Positions 43,113 through 52,957 are shown, numbered from the stretch's first letter. The stretch is DNA of 64,000 bases from Sinomonas sp. R1AF57 (GCF_002224485.1 NZ_CP022463.1:2493990-2557989), one strand, 5' to 3'. The notes: generated by a model from the sequence alone, not told the origin. Numbers and translations are program-made.

Positions 43113-44566
43113 AGCTCTCCGAACGCCTTGCCTCCGCCGGCGCCCCCGGCACCGTCCGCCCGCTCGGCGGCGCGCCCGCAGGTGCCGTCGCCCCGGCGGC
43201 GGCGCCAGCGCCGGCGTCGTCCGTGGCCGTCCTCGAGCCGCCGGCCGCCCCCGCGCACGACGCCGCGACGCCGGCCGACGCTCTCGCCGGCATCAAGCAG
43301 CGCGCCGCGAGCGCCCTGTTCGAGCGGATGGGGGCCCGGTTCTCCGACACGGGCGCGACCGAGAAGGAGCTCCGGGCCGCCGCCCGCGAGGAGCTCGTCC
43401 ATGTCATCGACGAGGAGCACGTCCCCCTCAGCACGCCCGAGCGTGCCCGGCTCCTGCGCGACGTCGAGGACGACGTGCTCGGGTACGGCCCGCTCCAGCG
43501 CCTGCTCGACGACGACACGGTCACCGAGATCATGGTCAACCGCCACGACCAGATCTACATCGAGCAGAAGGGCCGCCTGACCCTCTCCCCGCTGCGGTTC
43601 TCCTCGGAGGCGCAGCTGCGCACCGTGATCGAGCGGATCGTCTCCCGCGTGGGCCGCCGCATCGACGAGTCCTCGCCCCTGGTCGACGCCCGCCTCGAGG
43701 ACGGCTCCCGCGTCAACGCCGTGATCCCGCCGCTCGCCGTGGGCGGCTCGTCCCTGACCATCCGGAAGTTCGGCAAGGTCCCGCTCACCGTGAAGGACCT
43801 CATCGGCTTCGGCACGTTCACCCCGGACATGGCCGAGCTCCTGCGCGCGTGCGTCGAGGCGAAGCTGAACATCATCGTCTCCGGCGGCACCGGCACCGGC
43901 AAGACGACCCTGCTCAATGTGCTCTCCTCCTTCATCCCCGCCGGGGACCGGATCGTCACGATCGAGGACGCCGTCGAGCTCCAGATCCAGCAGGACCACG
44001 TGGTGCGCCTCGAGAGCCGCCCGTCCAACACGGAGGGCAAGGGCGAGGTCACCATCCGCGACCTCGTGAAGAACTCCCTCCGCATGCGGCCCGACCGCAT
44101 CGTGGTCGGCGAGGTCCGCGGCGGCGAGTCCCTCGACATGCTCCAGGCGATGAACACCGGCCACGACGGCTCTCTCTCGACCGTGCACTCGAACTCGCCG
44201 CGCGATGCGATCGCGCGCCTCGAGACCCTCGTGCTCATGGCCGGCATGGACCTGCCGCTGCGCGCCATCCGCGAGCAGATCGCCTCCGCCGTGGACCTCA
44301 TCGTCCAGATCTCCCGCCTCCGGGACGGCTCCCGCCGGATCACGCACATCACCGAGGTGCAGGGCATGGAGGGCGACGTGGTGACCCTGCAGGACGCGTT
44401 CGTGTTCGACTTCGCCGCCGGCGTGGACGCCAACGGCAGGTTCCTGGGCAAGCCGATCCCGACCGGGGTCCGCCCCCGCTTCCTGGAGCGCTTCGAGGAC
44501 CTCGGCATCCACGTCCGCTCGAGCGTGTTCGGCGGCATGCCCGTGGGGCAGGGGGCGTCATGGTGA
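43109..44566 (+). CDS. tadA: TadA/CpaF secretion ATPase, locus B
   Basis: 485 aa, intact. Hexameric motor for pilus assembly. Walker [19 protein letters not shown] (near 260), then [20 protein letters not shown], exactly the segment lost in locus [20 protein letters not shown] (Asp box/Walker B) and [13 protein letters not shown] (His box). The Ala/Pro-rich N-terminus (residues 10-55) is variable. It could in principle serve both loci. Confidence 0.95.
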   Translation: MKLSERLASAGAPGTVRPLGGAPAGAVAPAAAPAPASSVAVLEPPAAPAHDAATPADALAGIKQRAASALFERMGARFSDTGATEKELRAAAREELVHVIDEEHVPLSTPERARLLRDVEDDVLGYGPLQRLLDDDTVTEIMVNRHDQIYIEQKGRLTLSPLRFSSEAQLRTVIERIVSRVGRRIDESSPLVDARLEDGSRVNAVIPPLAVGGSSLTIRKFGKVPLTVKDLIGFGTFTPDMAELLRACVEAKLNIIVSGGTGTGKTTLLNVLSSFIPAGDRIVTIEDAVELQIQQDHVVRLESRPSNTEGKGEVTIRDLVKNSLRMRPDRIVVGEVRGGESLDMLQAMNTGHDGSLSTVHSNSPRDAIARLETLVLMAGMDLPLRAIREQIASAVDLIVQISRLRDGSRRITHITEVQGMEGDVVTLQDAFVFDFAAGVDANGRFLGKPIPTGVRPRFLERFEDLGIHVRSSVFGGMPVGQGASW

Positions 44567-45486
44567 TGGCCGGCGCCGCCCTCGTGCTCGTGGCGGGGCT
44601 CGTCCTCGCGGTCCTCGCCGCACGTCCCGGCGAGGCGAGCCTTCCGCTCTCCCGCAGGCGCCCGGAGGCCGCCAAGAGCTCGCTGCTCTCGCGCACCGCC
44701 ACCGGGGCCACGGCCACGCTCCAGGGCTGGTTCAGCCGCAGCGGCTTCCGGCTGGTCTCCCCCGAGAAGCTCGAGCTCGCCGGGCTGCGGATCGGCCAGG
44801 CCGAGCTCGCCGTCATGGTCGGCTCTGCCGCGCTCGCCGCCGTGGCCGTGGGCGCCGTCGTGGGCAGCCTGCCCCTCGGGCTGCTGCTCGCGGTGATCGC
44901 GCTTGCCGCTCCCCGCCTCCTCGTCAGCCAGCGCATCGCCAAGCGGCGCAAGGCGTTCGGCAACCAGCTCGACTCTCTGATCGACCTGCTCTCGGGAAGC
45001 CTGCGCGCGGGCCACAGCATCCTGCGCGCGATCGACGCCGCAGCGGCGGAGAGCCCCGAGCCCTCCGGGAACGAGATGCGCCGCGTGGTCCGGGACGCCT
45101 CCCTCGGCCGTGACCTCCTCGAGTGCCTCCAGGAGACCTCCGAGCGGATGGCCAACGAGGACTTCGTATGGGTGGCCCAGGCGATCCAGATCAACCGGCA
45201 GGTCGGCGGGAACCTCGCGGAGGTGCTCGACCAGGTCAACGAGACCATCCGCGAGCGCGCCGAGATCAAGGGGCACGTCGCCGCCCTCGCCGCCGAGGGG
45301 AAGTTCTCCGCCTACATCCTCATGGCGCTGCCCGTGGGCATCATCGCCATGCTCATGGTCGTCAACCCCGCCTACATGACTCCCCTGTTCACGACTCCGC
45401 TGGGCTGGGGCATGATCGCAGCGTCGGCCGTGCTCATGACCATCGGCGGCCTGTGGCTGCGCAAGCTCATCTCGATCCGGTTCTAG
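44560..45486 (+). CDS. tadB: TadB inner-membrane platform protein, locus B
   Basis: 308 aa from ATG 44560, overlapping the tadA stop; the longer open frame upstream is a shadow of tadA. T2SS-F segment FGNQLDSLIDLLSGSLRAGH and VWVAQAIQINRQVGGNLAEV, TM helices at about residues 2-20, 85-120, 245-270 and 280-300. Confidence 0.92.
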   Translation: MVMAGAALVLVAGLVLAVLAARPGEASLPLSRRRPEAAKSSLLSRTATGATATLQGWFSRSGFRLVSPEKLELAGLRIGQAELAVMVGSAALAAVAVGAVVGSLPLGLLLAVIALAAPRLLVSQRIAKRRKAFGNQLDSLIDLLSGSLRAGHSILRAIDAAAAESPEPSGNEMRRVVRDASLGRDLLECLQETSERMANEDFVWVAQAIQINRQVGGNLAEVLDQVNETIRERAEIKGHVAALAAEGKFSAYILMALPVGIIAMLMVVNPAYMTPLFTTPLGWGMIAASAVLMTIGGLWLRKLISIRF

Positions 45487-45495
45487 GACACTCCC

Positions 45496-46380
45496 ATGAT
45501 CATCGTGACCGCTGCCCTCCTCGTGGCAGTCCCCGCCGCCGCCGTCAGCTGGTGGGCGCTCTCGGCAGACCGGGGCGGCGCCCGCGCAGTGCGCGCGAAC
45601 CTGACCCGCGGGATCGCCGCCTCCCCCGCGGGCCAGACAGGTGCCGCGGGCGGCGCCCAGCTGCTCGAGGGGATCACCCGCCGCCTCACGCCGGCCTCCT
45701 ACATCCGCCGGCTCGACCGGATGCTGGCCCTCGCGGGCCGTCCTGCATCCCTTCCGCTCGGCCGTGTGCTCGCGGCGAAGCCGGCACTCGCCCTGGCCGG
45801 CGCTGCCGCCGGCGGCCTCATGATGAGCGTCGGCCCCGCGCCGATCCTGCGCCTCCTCGCGCTCTTCCTCCTCGTGCTCGGCTACTTCGTCCCGGACCTC
45901 CTGCTCTACAGCCGCGGGACCGAGCGCCAGAAGGTCATCCAGCGCGAGCTGCCCAACATCATGGACCAGCTCCTCATCTCGGTCGAGGCGGGCCTCGGCT
46001 TCGAGGCCGCGCTCGCCCGGGCCGGAGGCACGGGCAAGGGGCCCGTGGCCGAGGAATTCGTGCGGACCCTGCAGGACATGCAGGTCGGCCGGAACCGGCG
46101 AGACGCATACCTGGGCCTGGCCGAGCGGACCACGGTCCCGGAAGTGCGCAGCTTCGTCCAGGCCGTCATCCAGGCCGACGAGTACGGCATCGCGATCGGA
46201 CGCGTGCTGCGCGTCCAGGCCAAGTCGCTGCGGCTGCGGCGCCGTCAGCGTGCCGAGCAGCAGGCGATGAAGCTGCCCGTGAAGGTCCTCTTCCCCCTGC
46301 TGTTCTTCATCTTCCCGGTGCTGTTCATCGCCATTCTCGGGCCTGCCGTTATCAATACAATTGCCATATTCTCAAGGTAG
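45496..46380 (+). CDS. tadC: TadC inner-membrane platform protein, locus B
   Basis: 294 aa. T2SS-F-type domain LPNIMDQLLISVEAGLGFEA, QVGRNRRDAYLGLAERT and ADEYGIAIGRVLRVQAKSLR with flanking TM helices. The end of the gene and the 30 bp after it are AT-richer than the body. The Hpt-like gene begins 28 bp downstream, so it may be transcribed with the pilus genes. Confidence 0.92.
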   Translation: MIIVTAALLVAVPAAAVSWWALSADRGGARAVRANLTRGIAASPAGQTGAAGGAQLLEGITRRLTPASYIRRLDRMLALAGRPASLPLGRVLAAKPALALAGAAAGGLMMSVGPAPILRLLALFLLVLGYFVPDLLLYSRGTERQKVIQRELPNIMDQLLISVEAGLGFEAALARAGGTGKGPVAEEFVRTLQDMQVGRNRRDAYLGLAERTTVPEVRSFVQAVIQADEYGIAIGRVLRVQAKSLRLRRRQRAEQQAMKLPVKVLFPLLFFIFPVLFIAILGPAVINTIAIFSR

Positions 46381-46408
46381 GTCTCGGATGCACTTCAAGG
46401 AGTCACTC

Positions 46409-46807
46409 ATGACCGTGTCCGAGGGCGACCATAAGCACCCCCCACCCGGCAGCCCCCTCCTGGATCCCCGGGTTCTCAGGGAGCTCGCGGAGGACGTGGG
46501 GGCGCCCGCCGCGGCTTCCTTCGCCCGCGAGTTCGCCGGGATGTGGCCGCGCCGCCGCACAGCCCTCGCGCGTGCCCTCGCGCACGACGACGCCGACGGG
46601 GCCATGGAAGCCGTCCTGAGCATGCGGGTCTCCTCCGCCATGGTGGGAGCCCGCCGGCTCGAGGAGCTCGCTGCACAGCTCGAGACAAGCCTGCGCACCC
46701 GGGGGCTGGCCGGGGCTGCGCCGTACGTCGAGGACGTCGAGCACTGCGGCGAAGAGACGGCGCACGTCCTGTCGGCGCAGAGCGAGTCGGGCCACCATCC
46801 CTGGTGA
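46409..46807 (+). CDS. Hpt-like domain protein lacking the phospho-acceptor His, locus B
   Basis: 132 aa; AAGGAG six bases upstream decides ATG 46409 (ATG 46388 is also in frame). Helical Hpt-like fold: FAREFAGMWPRRRTALARAL, then LSMRVSSAMVGARRLEELAA, which aligns with H-x-L-K-S-S-x-x-x-G-A but has Leu at the His position. This is the same substitution class as the paralogue at 9838 (Val). Both sit next to a convergent OmpR-type regulator and a related kinase, so they probably act as regulators by binding rather than as phosphorelay proteins. Confidence 0.7.
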   Translation: MTVSEGDHKHPPPGSPLLDPRVLRELAEDVGAPAAASFAREFAGMWPRRRTALARALAHDDADGAMEAVLSMRVSSAMVGARRLEELAAQLETSLRTRGLAGAAPYVEDVEHCGEETAHVLSAQSESGHHPW

Positions 46808-46831
46808 CGCCTCAATTCGCCCTGTGACGCC

Positions 46832-47686
46832 TCACTGCTGCTGGCGGGACCGCGCCAGGCGGTAGCCGACGCCCCGGACGGTCACGAGCCAGCGCGGGGC
46901 GCGCGGATCGTCGCCGAGCTTCCGCCGCAGGTTCCCGATGTGGACCTCGACGGCGCGCTCGTCCGCCTCGCTGACGTAGGCGTCCATCCTGAACCTGTCC
47001 CCGCGGGCGATCCGGACCAGGTCAGCGCGCGTCAGCACCCTGCCGCCCGCCTTGAGCAGCGCCCGCAGGAGCTCGAACTCGCTGCGCGTGAGGTCCAGAG
47101 GCTCCCCCTCGAGGGAGGCGGTACGCGTGGTCGGATCGAGGTCCAGCCCGTTGTGCGCTAGGAGCTGCGGGGGGCGGGTGGCCGCTTCGGGCGACGCCGG
47201 CGGGGCACTCCCGGCTGTCTGCGCGGCTGGCCGGGCAGCTGGCTGGGGGATGGCCGGCGTGGCAGCATCGGCCGGAGCGGCGGGCTGCGGCTGACCCACC
47301 CTCGGCCGGCGCAGCATCGCGGCGAGCCTCGCACGGAGCTCCCGCGGCCTGAAGGGCTTGGTCATGTAGTCGTCCGCGCCGGACTGGAGGGCCAGGAGCG
47401 TGTCCATCTCCTCGGCGCGGGCCGTGAGCATGACGACGTAGGCGTCGGTCGTCGACCGGATGCGCCGGAGCACCTCGAACCCGTCGATGTCGGGCAGGTT
47501 GACGTCGAGCGTCACCACCACGGGAGCCCGGTCGCGGGCAAGCGCAGCCCCTTCACGTCCCGACGAGGCGGCCACGACGTCGAACCCCGCCTGCGCGAGG
47601 ACCTCCTGCAGCAGCTGCCGCACGTCGTCGTCGTCCTCGACGACGAGGGCCGTCCCCAGTTCGTCCACGATGGCCCCTCTCGACAT
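46832..47686 (-). CDS. OmpR-family response regulator, locus B
   Basis: 284 aa. Receiver: VVEDDDDVRQ, phospho-acceptor Asp61 in VVTLDVNLPD, Lys in YMTKPFRP. A long Pro/Ala-rich linker (about residues 130-180) is unusual for the family and absent from the paralogue at 10217. Winged-helix domain: RSEFELLRALLKAGGRVLTR, VEVHIGNLRRKLGDDPRAPR and TVRGVGYRLA. Divergent from the kinase at 47794, its probable partner. Confidence 0.92.
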   Translation of the reverse strand: MSRGAIVDELGTALVVEDDDDVRQLLQEVLAQAGFDVVAASSGREGAALARDRAPVVVTLDVNLPDIDGFEVLRRIRSTTDAYVVMLTARAEEMDTLLALQSGADDYMTKPFRPRELRARLAAMLRRPRVGQPQPAAPADAATPAIPQPAARPAAQTAGSAPPASPEAATRPPQLLAHNGLDLDPTTRTASLEGEPLDLTRSEFELLRALLKAGGRVLTRADLVRIARGDRFRMDAYVSEADERAVEVHIGNLRRKLGDDPRAPRWLVTVRGVGYRLARSRQQQ

Positions 47687-47712
47687 GCCTTGACAATATG
47701 CCTATTTTTGTC

Positions 47713-47758
47713 TTTTGAGATGACTCATTCCATATTTCCCATGACGCAGTTCTCAAAA
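47713..47758. promoter_or_regulatory. Inverted repeat in the divergent regulator/kinase promoter
   Basis: TTTTGAGA (47713-47720) and TCTCAAAA (47751-47758) are perfect inverted copies 30 bp apart inside the AT-rich gap between the divergent response regulator and kinase. Candidate autoregulatory operator. A TTGACA hexamer lies at 47690. Confidence 0.5.
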
Positions 47759-47793
47759 CACCGTGACAATCTGCGACAAGGGTAGGAGACTCC

Positions 47794-49446
47794 GTGACTG
47801 TCAGTGACCAGCTGCTGGTGCGGCGTGCCGCGCGCCTCCTGCAGGAGCTGGGCCCGCGTTCGCGGGTCGTGCTGTCCCAGCTGCCCCTGGTCCTCGCCCT
47901 CGCGGTGGTCTTCACAGCCGGGCCGGCCTCGTCCGAGATGCGCCTGCGGCCGGGCTTCCTCCTCGGACTCCTCCTCCAGCTCGTCCTCGCCGTGCTGTGC
48001 TTCGCCGTGCCGTGGTGGCGCCTCGGGGAGAACGCGCCGCTGGCAATTCCCATCGTGGACTTCGTCTCCCTCTGGTTCCTGCGCAACGGCGGCGGAGCAG
48101 AAGTCACCGGGCTCGGATCCCTGGCGGCGTTCCCCGTCATCTGGATCGCCGCCTCGACGCTCGCGTCCGGCTGGGTCCTCGTCCTGTGCGCGGTCGGCCC
48201 GCTGGCCATCGTCCTGCCCACGCTCCTCAACGCGCTCCCCTCGCCCTCGCCCAGCGAGTGGACGGTCTTCGCCTCCCTGCCCCTCATCATGCTCGCCACG
48301 GCCGTCGCGATCCGGATCGCCGGGGCGGGCCTGCGGGTGCAGGAGCGCCAGCTCCGCGCGGCGCAGGGGCACCTGCACCGGCTCCTCGAGCGCGCCGAGG
48401 AGTCGGAGCGGCTCCTGACCGGCATCCTCGACACGGCCGAGATCGGCATCGTCGCCGTCTCGCCCGACGGTGCCACCGCCCGGTGCAACCGGCGCTTCCG
48501 GCAGATGCTCGACGACGCGGGCCTCGCCTCCGAGGGCGCGCCCACGTCGCTGGACCGGCTCCCGCTGCGCGAGCGCGACGGCCGCACTCCGGTTCCCCCC
48601 GACCATCAGCCCATCGCGCGTGCCGCCGCCGGGGAGCACATCGACGGCGAGGTCATGTGGCTCGGGGCCGCAGGACGCGCCCGCGCGCTCTCCGTCCGAG
48701 CGCGTCCGCTCGAGGGCGACGGCGGCGGCGCCGTCCTCGCGTTCGGCGACGTGACCCAGCTGCTCGAGGATGTCGAGGCGAAGACCGATCTCGTGCGGAC
48801 CGTCGCCCACGAGTTCCGGACCCCGCTGACGGCGGTGCTGGGGCACCTCGACCTCGCCCTCGAGGCGCCGGACCTTCCCGCCGGCCTCGGCCGCCGGATC
48901 GGCCTGGCCCAGGCGGGCGCCGAGCGGCTCCTGCGGATCGCCTCCGACCTGCTCACGTCCTCCGCCGAGCTCCTCCCCCTCTCGCCCTCCCGGGTCGACG
49001 TCGGCCAGGTGGTCAGGGAGCGCGCCGAGTCGGCACTGCCGGCGGCGGCCAGGGCGGACATCGCGATCGACCTCGACGTCGACCAGCCCCTCCCCGCCCG
49101 CGCCGATCCCTTCCGGGTGGGCCAGGCCGTGGACAACCTGCTCTCCAACGCCATCAAGTACTCACCCTCGGGCGGCACCGTCACGCTCAGCGCCCGCGCC
49201 GAGGACGGGTGGATCACCATCGGCGTGGCAGACACGGGCATGGGCATCCGCCCCGAGGACCGCCCGATGGTCTTCGAGCGCTTCTTCCGCAGCGACGACG
49301 CCCGCCGGGCCCACATCCCCGGGGTCGGGCTGGGCCTCGCGATCACCAAGACCATCGCCGAGCGCCACGGCGGCGAGCTCGCGTGCGTGAGCACGCCCGG
49401 AGCCGGCAGCACATTCACGTTCAGGATCCCGGCCGCCGCGGGGTAG
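47794..49446 (+). CDS. PAS-containing membrane histidine kinase, locus B
   Basis: 550 aa from GTG 47794 (GGGTAGGAG upstream). N-terminal TM helices (about residues 28-190) with SQLPLVLALAVVF, AVPWWRLGEN and FPVIWIAAS, clearly related to the kinase at 11590. PAS-like segment LLTGILDTAEIGIVAVSPDG, H-box VRTVAHEFRTPLTAVLGH (His near 339), N-box DNLLSNAIKYS and G boxes VADTGMGIRPED and GVGLGLAITKTI. Likely partner of the response regulator at 46832. Confidence 0.93.
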   Translation: MTVSDQLLVRRAARLLQELGPRSRVVLSQLPLVLALAVVFTAGPASSEMRLRPGFLLGLLLQLVLAVLCFAVPWWRLGENAPLAIPIVDFVSLWFLRNGGGAEVTGLGSLAAFPVIWIAASTLASGWVLVLCAVGPLAIVLPTLLNALPSPSPSEWTVFASLPLIMLATAVAIRIAGAGLRVQERQLRAAQGHLHRLLERAEESERLLTGILDTAEIGIVAVSPDGATARCNRRFRQMLDDAGLASEGAPTSLDRLPLRERDGRTPVPPDHQPIARAAAGEHIDGEVMWLGAAGRARALSVRARPLEGDGGGAVLAFGDVTQLLEDVEAKTDLVRTVAHEFRTPLTAVLGHLDLALEAPDLPAGLGRRIGLAQAGAERLLRIASDLLTSSAELLPLSPSRVDVGQVVRERAESALPAAARADIAIDLDVDQPLPARADPFRVGQAVDNLLSNAIKYSPSGGTVTLSARAEDGWITIGVADTGMGIRPEDRPMVFERFFRSDDARRAHIPGVGLGLAITKTIAERHGGELACVSTPGAGSTFTFRIPAAAG

Positions 49447-49496
49447 GGCGGCTCCGCCAGAGAGCCACTGCCCTCCCGAACGGCCCCGTGGCACGG

Positions 49497-49533
49497 CGAA
49501 GGCCCCCATCCCTTGCGGGAACGGGGGCCTTCG
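49497..49533. terminator. Bidirectional terminator between kinase gene and rplQ
   Basis: Perfect 11-bp stem CGAAGGCCCCC / GGGGGCCTTCG with a 15-nt loop, placed between the convergent ends of the kinase gene and the ribosomal operon. Confidence 0.75.
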
Positions 49534-49576
49534 CGTGACGGGGTGAGGCGCGCCCAAGGGGCGTGCTCAGCGCGCC

Positions 49577-50164
49577 TTACTTGGCGTCGTCGGCCTTCTT
49601 CTCCTCGGCGGGGGCCTCAGCGGCCTCAGCCTCGGGAGCCTCAGCGGCCTCGGCCTCAGCCGGGGTCTCCTCGGCCTGGGTCTCCTCGACGACCTCGGCC
49701 TCGGCCGGGGTCTCGGCCGGAGCCTCGGCGGCCGGCGCAGCCTTCGAGGTCGCCTTCTCGGCTTCCTTCACCACAGCCTGCTTCGCCGAGACCGGCTCGA
49801 GCACGAGCTCGATGACAGCCATGGGAGCGTTGTCGCCCTTGCGGTTGCCGATCTTGGTGATGCGGGTGTAGCCACCGTTGCGCTCCGCGAGCTGCGGGGC
49901 GATCTCGGTGAAGAGCTCGTGGATGATGCCCTTGTTGGTGTTCGTGCGGGCCGAGATGGCCGCCTGGACACGACGGCGCGAGGCGAGGTCGCCGCGCTTC
50001 GCGAACGTGATGAGGCGCTCGGCGACCGGGCGGAGGCGCTTGGCCTTCGTCACGGTCGTGGTGATCCGCTTGTGCTCGAAGAGCGCAGCGGCCATGTTGT
50101 TGAGCATGAGGCGCTCGTGCGCCGGGCCACCGCCCAGACGCGGACCCTTGGTGGGTGCAGGCAT
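49577..50164 (-). CDS. rplQ: 50S ribosomal protein L17
   Basis: 195 aa. L17 core [40 protein letters not shown] and [20 protein letters not shown], followed by an Ala/Glu-rich acidic extension of about 70 residues ([20 protein letters not shown]) seen in many actinobacterial L17 proteins. Last gene of the infA-rpmJ-rpsM-rpsK-rpoA-rplQ group. Confidence 0.97.
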   Translation of the reverse strand: MPAPTKGPRLGGGPAHERLMLNNMAAALFEHKRITTTVTKAKRLRPVAERLITFAKRGDLASRRRVQAAISARTNTNKGIIHELFTEIAPQLAERNGGYTRITKIGNRKGDNAPMAVIELVLEPVSAKQAVVKEAEKATSKAAPAAEAPAETPAEAEVVEETQAEETPAEAEAAEAPEAEAAEAPAEEKKADDAK

Positions 50165-50222
50165 TGTTCTATCTCCTCGTGGGAACCGCTGCCGGCGCTA
50201 GCCGGCCGCAGGCAGGATGTTC

Positions 50223-51233
50223 TTAGAGCTCGTCGTCGCCGTACGGCGCCTCGTCCTCGTCGATCGCTGCAGCGCGAGCGGCGAGGTCGAACCCGGGAGG
50301 CGAGTCCTTGAGGGACAGGCCCAGCTCGAGGAGCTTGGCCTTGACCTCGTCGATGGACTTGGCGCCGAAGTTCCGGATGTCCATCAGGTCCGCCTCGGAG
50401 CGGGCCACGAGCTCACCCACGGTGTGGATGCCCTCGCGCTTGAGGCAGTTGTACGAGCGCACGGTCAGGTCCAGGTCCTCGATCGGCAGCGCCATGTCCG
50501 CGGCGAGAGCGGCGTCCGTCGGGGACGGGCCGATCTCGATGCCCTCGGCGGCGGTGTTCAGCTCGCGGGCGAGGCCGAACAGCTCCACCAGGGTGGTGCC
50601 GGCGGAGGCAACGGCGTCGCGCGGCTTGATGGCCGGCTTCGTCTCGACGTCGACAATGAGCTTGTCGAAGTCGGTGCGCTGCTCAACACGGGTCGCCTCG
50701 ACGCGGAAGGTCACCTTCAGCACGGGCGAGTAGATCGAGTCGACCGGGATGCGGCCGATCTCCGCGTCCGCGGACTTGTTCTGCGCCGCGGACACGTAGC
50801 CGCGGCCGCGCTCGATGGTCAGCTCGAGCTCGAACTTGCCCTTGGAGTTCAGGGTGGCGATGTGCAGATCCGGGTTGTGGATCTCCACGCCCGCCGGCGG
50901 AGCGATGTCCGCCGCCGTCACGACGCCCGGGCCCTGCTTGCGCAGGTAGGCGACGACAGGCTCGTCCTGGTCGGAGGAGATGGACAGGCTCTTGAGGTTC
51001 AGGATGATCTCGGTGACATCCTCCTTGACCCCCTGAACCGTGGTGAATTCGTGCAGCACGCCGTCAATCCGGATGCTGGTGACCGCCGCCCCCGGAATCG
51101 AGGACAGCAGGGTGCGGCGCAGCGAGTTGCCGAGGGTGTAGCCGAAGCCCGGCTCCAGCGGCTCGATGACGAAGCGGGAGCGGTTCTCGGATACTACTTC
51201 TTCAGACAGGGTGGGGCGCTGTGCAATGAGCAC
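50223..51233 (-). CDS. rpoA: RNA polymerase alpha subunit
   Basis: 336 aa. Assembly and promoter-contact subunit of RNA polymerase. N-terminal domain: [20 protein letters not shown] and [21 protein letters not shown]-terminal domain: [20 protein letters not shown] and [19 protein letters not shown]. Start ATG 51233 with AAAGGAAAA upstream. Confidence 0.98.
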   Translation of the reverse strand: MLIAQRPTLSEEVVSENRSRFVIEPLEPGFGYTLGNSLRRTLLSSIPGAAVTSIRIDGVLHEFTTVQGVKEDVTEIILNLKSLSISSDQDEPVVAYLRKQGPGVVTAADIAPPAGVEIHNPDLHIATLNSKGKFELELTIERGRGYVSAAQNKSADAEIGRIPVDSIYSPVLKVTFRVEATRVEQRTDFDKLIVDVETKPAIKPRDAVASAGTTLVELFGLARELNTAAEGIEIGPSPTDAALAADMALPIEDLDLTVRSYNCLKREGIHTVGELVARSEADLMDIRNFGAKSIDEVKAKLLELGLSLKDSPPGFDLAARAAAIDEDEAPYGDDEL

Positions 51234-51335
51234 GTGGTTTTCCTTTCAGGAAGCATCCGCTATATGACGCAACACAGATGGATAAGGGTCTGAACTAAGT
51301 AATGAAGCCGGGCGTGCCCACGTGAGGCGGGTCGC

Positions 51336-51368
51336 CGCCGTCGTGCGCCTTGACGACGCACGACGGCG
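51336..51368 (-). promoter_or_regulatory. Strong hairpin between rpsK and rpoA
   Basis: 12-bp stem CGCCGTCGTGCG / CGCACGACGGCG with a 9-nt loop, enclosed by a second complementary pair (GGGCGTGCCC near 51310 and GGGCACGCC near 51384). It lies within the operon, so it may attenuate or process the mRNA instead of fully terminating it. A similar CGTCGTGCG stem occurs at 58792 and 60229. Confidence 0.5.
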
Positions 51369-51409
51369 ACTGCTCGCCTCGAGCGGGCACGCCGGCCCCG
51401 GCAACCTTG

Positions 51410-51814
51410 TTAGACGCGGCGGCGCTTCGGCGGGCGGCAGCCGTTGTGGGCGGACGGGGTGACGTCCTGAATGGACCCGACCTCGAGGCCAGCGGCCTGC
51501 AGGGCGCGGATCGCGGTCTCGCGGCCGGAGCCCGGACCCTTCACGAACACGTCGACCTTGCGGAGGCCGTGCTCCTGGGCACGCTTCGCGGCGGACTCGG
51601 CGGCCTGCTGCGCGGCGTACGGGGTGGACTTGCGGGAGCCCTTGAAGCCGACCTCACCGGCGGAAGCCCACGAGATCACAGCACCGGACGGGTCCGTGAT
51701 GGACACGATGGTGTTGTTGAAGGTGCTCTTGATGTGCGCCTGACCGAGCGCGATGTTCTTCTTGTCCTTGCGGCGCGGCTTGCGGACCGACGTCGCACGA
51801 GTCTTTGGGGGCAT
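51410..51814 (-). CDS. rpsK: 30S ribosomal protein S11
   Basis: 134 aa. Core motifs [40 protein letters not shown] and [20 protein letters not shown]; ends [11 protein letters not shown] as usual for S11. Operon position between rpsM and rpoA is conserved. Confidence 0.98.
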   Translation of the reverse strand: MPPKTRATSVRKPRRKDKKNIALGQAHIKSTFNNTIVSITDPSGAVISWASAGEVGFKGSRKSTPYAAQQAAESAAKRAQEHGLRKVDVFVKGPGSGRETAIRALQAAGLEVGSIQDVTPSAHNGCRPPKRRRV

Positions 51815-51854
51815 GTGCTATCTCCTACCTAAGTCCTGGGTGACCTGGCCGCTA

Positions 51855-52232
51855 TCAGCGGCCGGCCTTCTTCTTGCCGGCGACGGTGCGCTTCGGACCC
51901 TTGCGGGTACGAGCGTTGGTCTTGGTGCGCTGACCGCGGACCGGGAGGCCCCTGCGGTGGCGAAGACCCTCGTAGCTGCCGATCTCGACCTTGCGGCGGA
52001 TGTCGGCGGCCACCTCGCGGCGGAGGTCACCCTCAACCTTGTAGTTGCCCTCGATGTAGTCGCGGAGCTGGACCAGCTCGGCGTCCGTCAGGTCCTTCAC
52101 ACGAACGTCGGCGCTGATGCCAGTGGCAGCGAGCGTCTCCTTCGCACGGGTGCGGCCCACGCCGTAGATGTAGGTAAGCGCGATTTCCAGCCGCTTTTCG
52201 CGGGGAATGTCAACGCCAGCGAGACGAGCCAT
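51855..52232 (-). CDS. rpsM: 30S ribosomal protein S13
   Basis: 125 aa from ATG 52232 (AAGGAGAACC upstream); a longer frame to 52277 is not used. [59 protein letters not shown] and a basic tail [14 protein letters not shown] identify S13. Confidence 0.98.
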   Translation of the reverse strand: MARLAGVDIPREKRLEIALTYIYGVGRTRAKETLAATGISADVRVKDLTDAELVQLRDYIEGNYKVEGDLRREVAADIRRKVEIGSYEGLRHRRGLPVRGQRTKTNARTRKGPKRTVAGKKKAGR

Positions 52233-52450
52233 AGTGGCGGTTCTCCTTGTGTATTCCGGAGGTGGTAGGCAGTACACCCGCTCTTGCTGTAGCGGCCCCA
52301 GCCTCCGGGCCGGGGGTTAGCTGTCCGGGCCCTGTATGTCGTCCCAGCGCAGCTTGTGCTGCCTTCTTCAGTTGTTGCGTGGGCGTCGCCCGGCCTGATC
52401 CTCGTTGCGGGGTCCCGTCCCGTTCGTTACGGGGTCCCGTCCCGGGAGAA

Positions 52451-52564
52451 TCAGCCCTGGCGCTGCTTGTGGCGCGGGTTCTCGCAGATCACCATGACCC
52501 GGCCGTTACGGCGGATCACCTTGCACTTGTCGCAGATCTGCTTGACGCTCGGCTTGACCTTCAT
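52451..52564 (-). CDS. rpmJ: 50S ribosomal protein L36
   Basis: 37 aa, [20 protein letters not shown] at the N-terminus. Zinc ligands Cys11, Cys14, Cys27 and His32 are all present (the zinc-binding form). Lies between infA and rpsM as in other actinobacteria. The gap to rpsM (218 bp) holds a direct repeat GGGGTCCCGTCCCG (52409-52422 and again from 52431). Confidence 0.97.
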   Translation of the reverse strand: MKVKPSVKQICDKCKVIRRNGRVMVICENPRHKQRQG

Positions 52565-52630
52565 GGCGTTCCTTTGCGTGTTGATAGCAGGTGGTCAGCA
52601 TGAACGCCCGGGTGCCCCCGGGCGCGCTGC

Positions 52631-52852
52631 TTACTTGTAGCGGTAGACGATCCGGCCGCGGGTCAGGTCGTACGGGCTGAGTTCCACCACCACGCGATCC
52701 TCAGGGAGGATGCGGATGTAGTGCTGGCGCATCTTCCCAGAGATATGAGCGAGTACGACGTGCTTGTTCGTCAGCTCAACGCGGAACATCGCGTTGGGCA
52801 GCGCTTCAGTCACGACGCCCTCGATCTCGATGACACCGTCCTTCTTGGCCAT
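52631..52852 (-). CDS. infA: Translation initiation factor IF-1
   Basis: 73 aa, OB-fold: [40 protein letters not shown] and [20 protein letters not shown], complete. First gene of the ribosomal group here; the usual neighbour map lies 10.7 kb away, with accessory genes between. Confidence 0.98.
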   Translation of the reverse strand: MAKKDGVIEIEGVVTEALPNAMFRVELTNKHVVLAHISGKMRQHYIRILPEDRVVVELSPYDLTRGRIVYRYK

Positions 52853-52923
52853 AGCCTCCGCTAACTGTCAGTGCCGCTGGGCGCGCTGGGCCCCCGGCGG
52901 ACGTGTATGGTTGACGACTGGAC

Positions 52924-52957
52924 CGGCCCCAGCCCTCAAAAGGGCATAGCTGGGCCG
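52924..52957 (-). promoter_or_regulatory. Leader hairpin before infA
   Basis: An outer stem (CGGCCCCA with TGGGCCG) encloses an inner GCCCT-CAAA-AGGGC hairpin, between the candidate promoter and the infA start. Possible leader control element of the operon. Confidence 0.45.
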
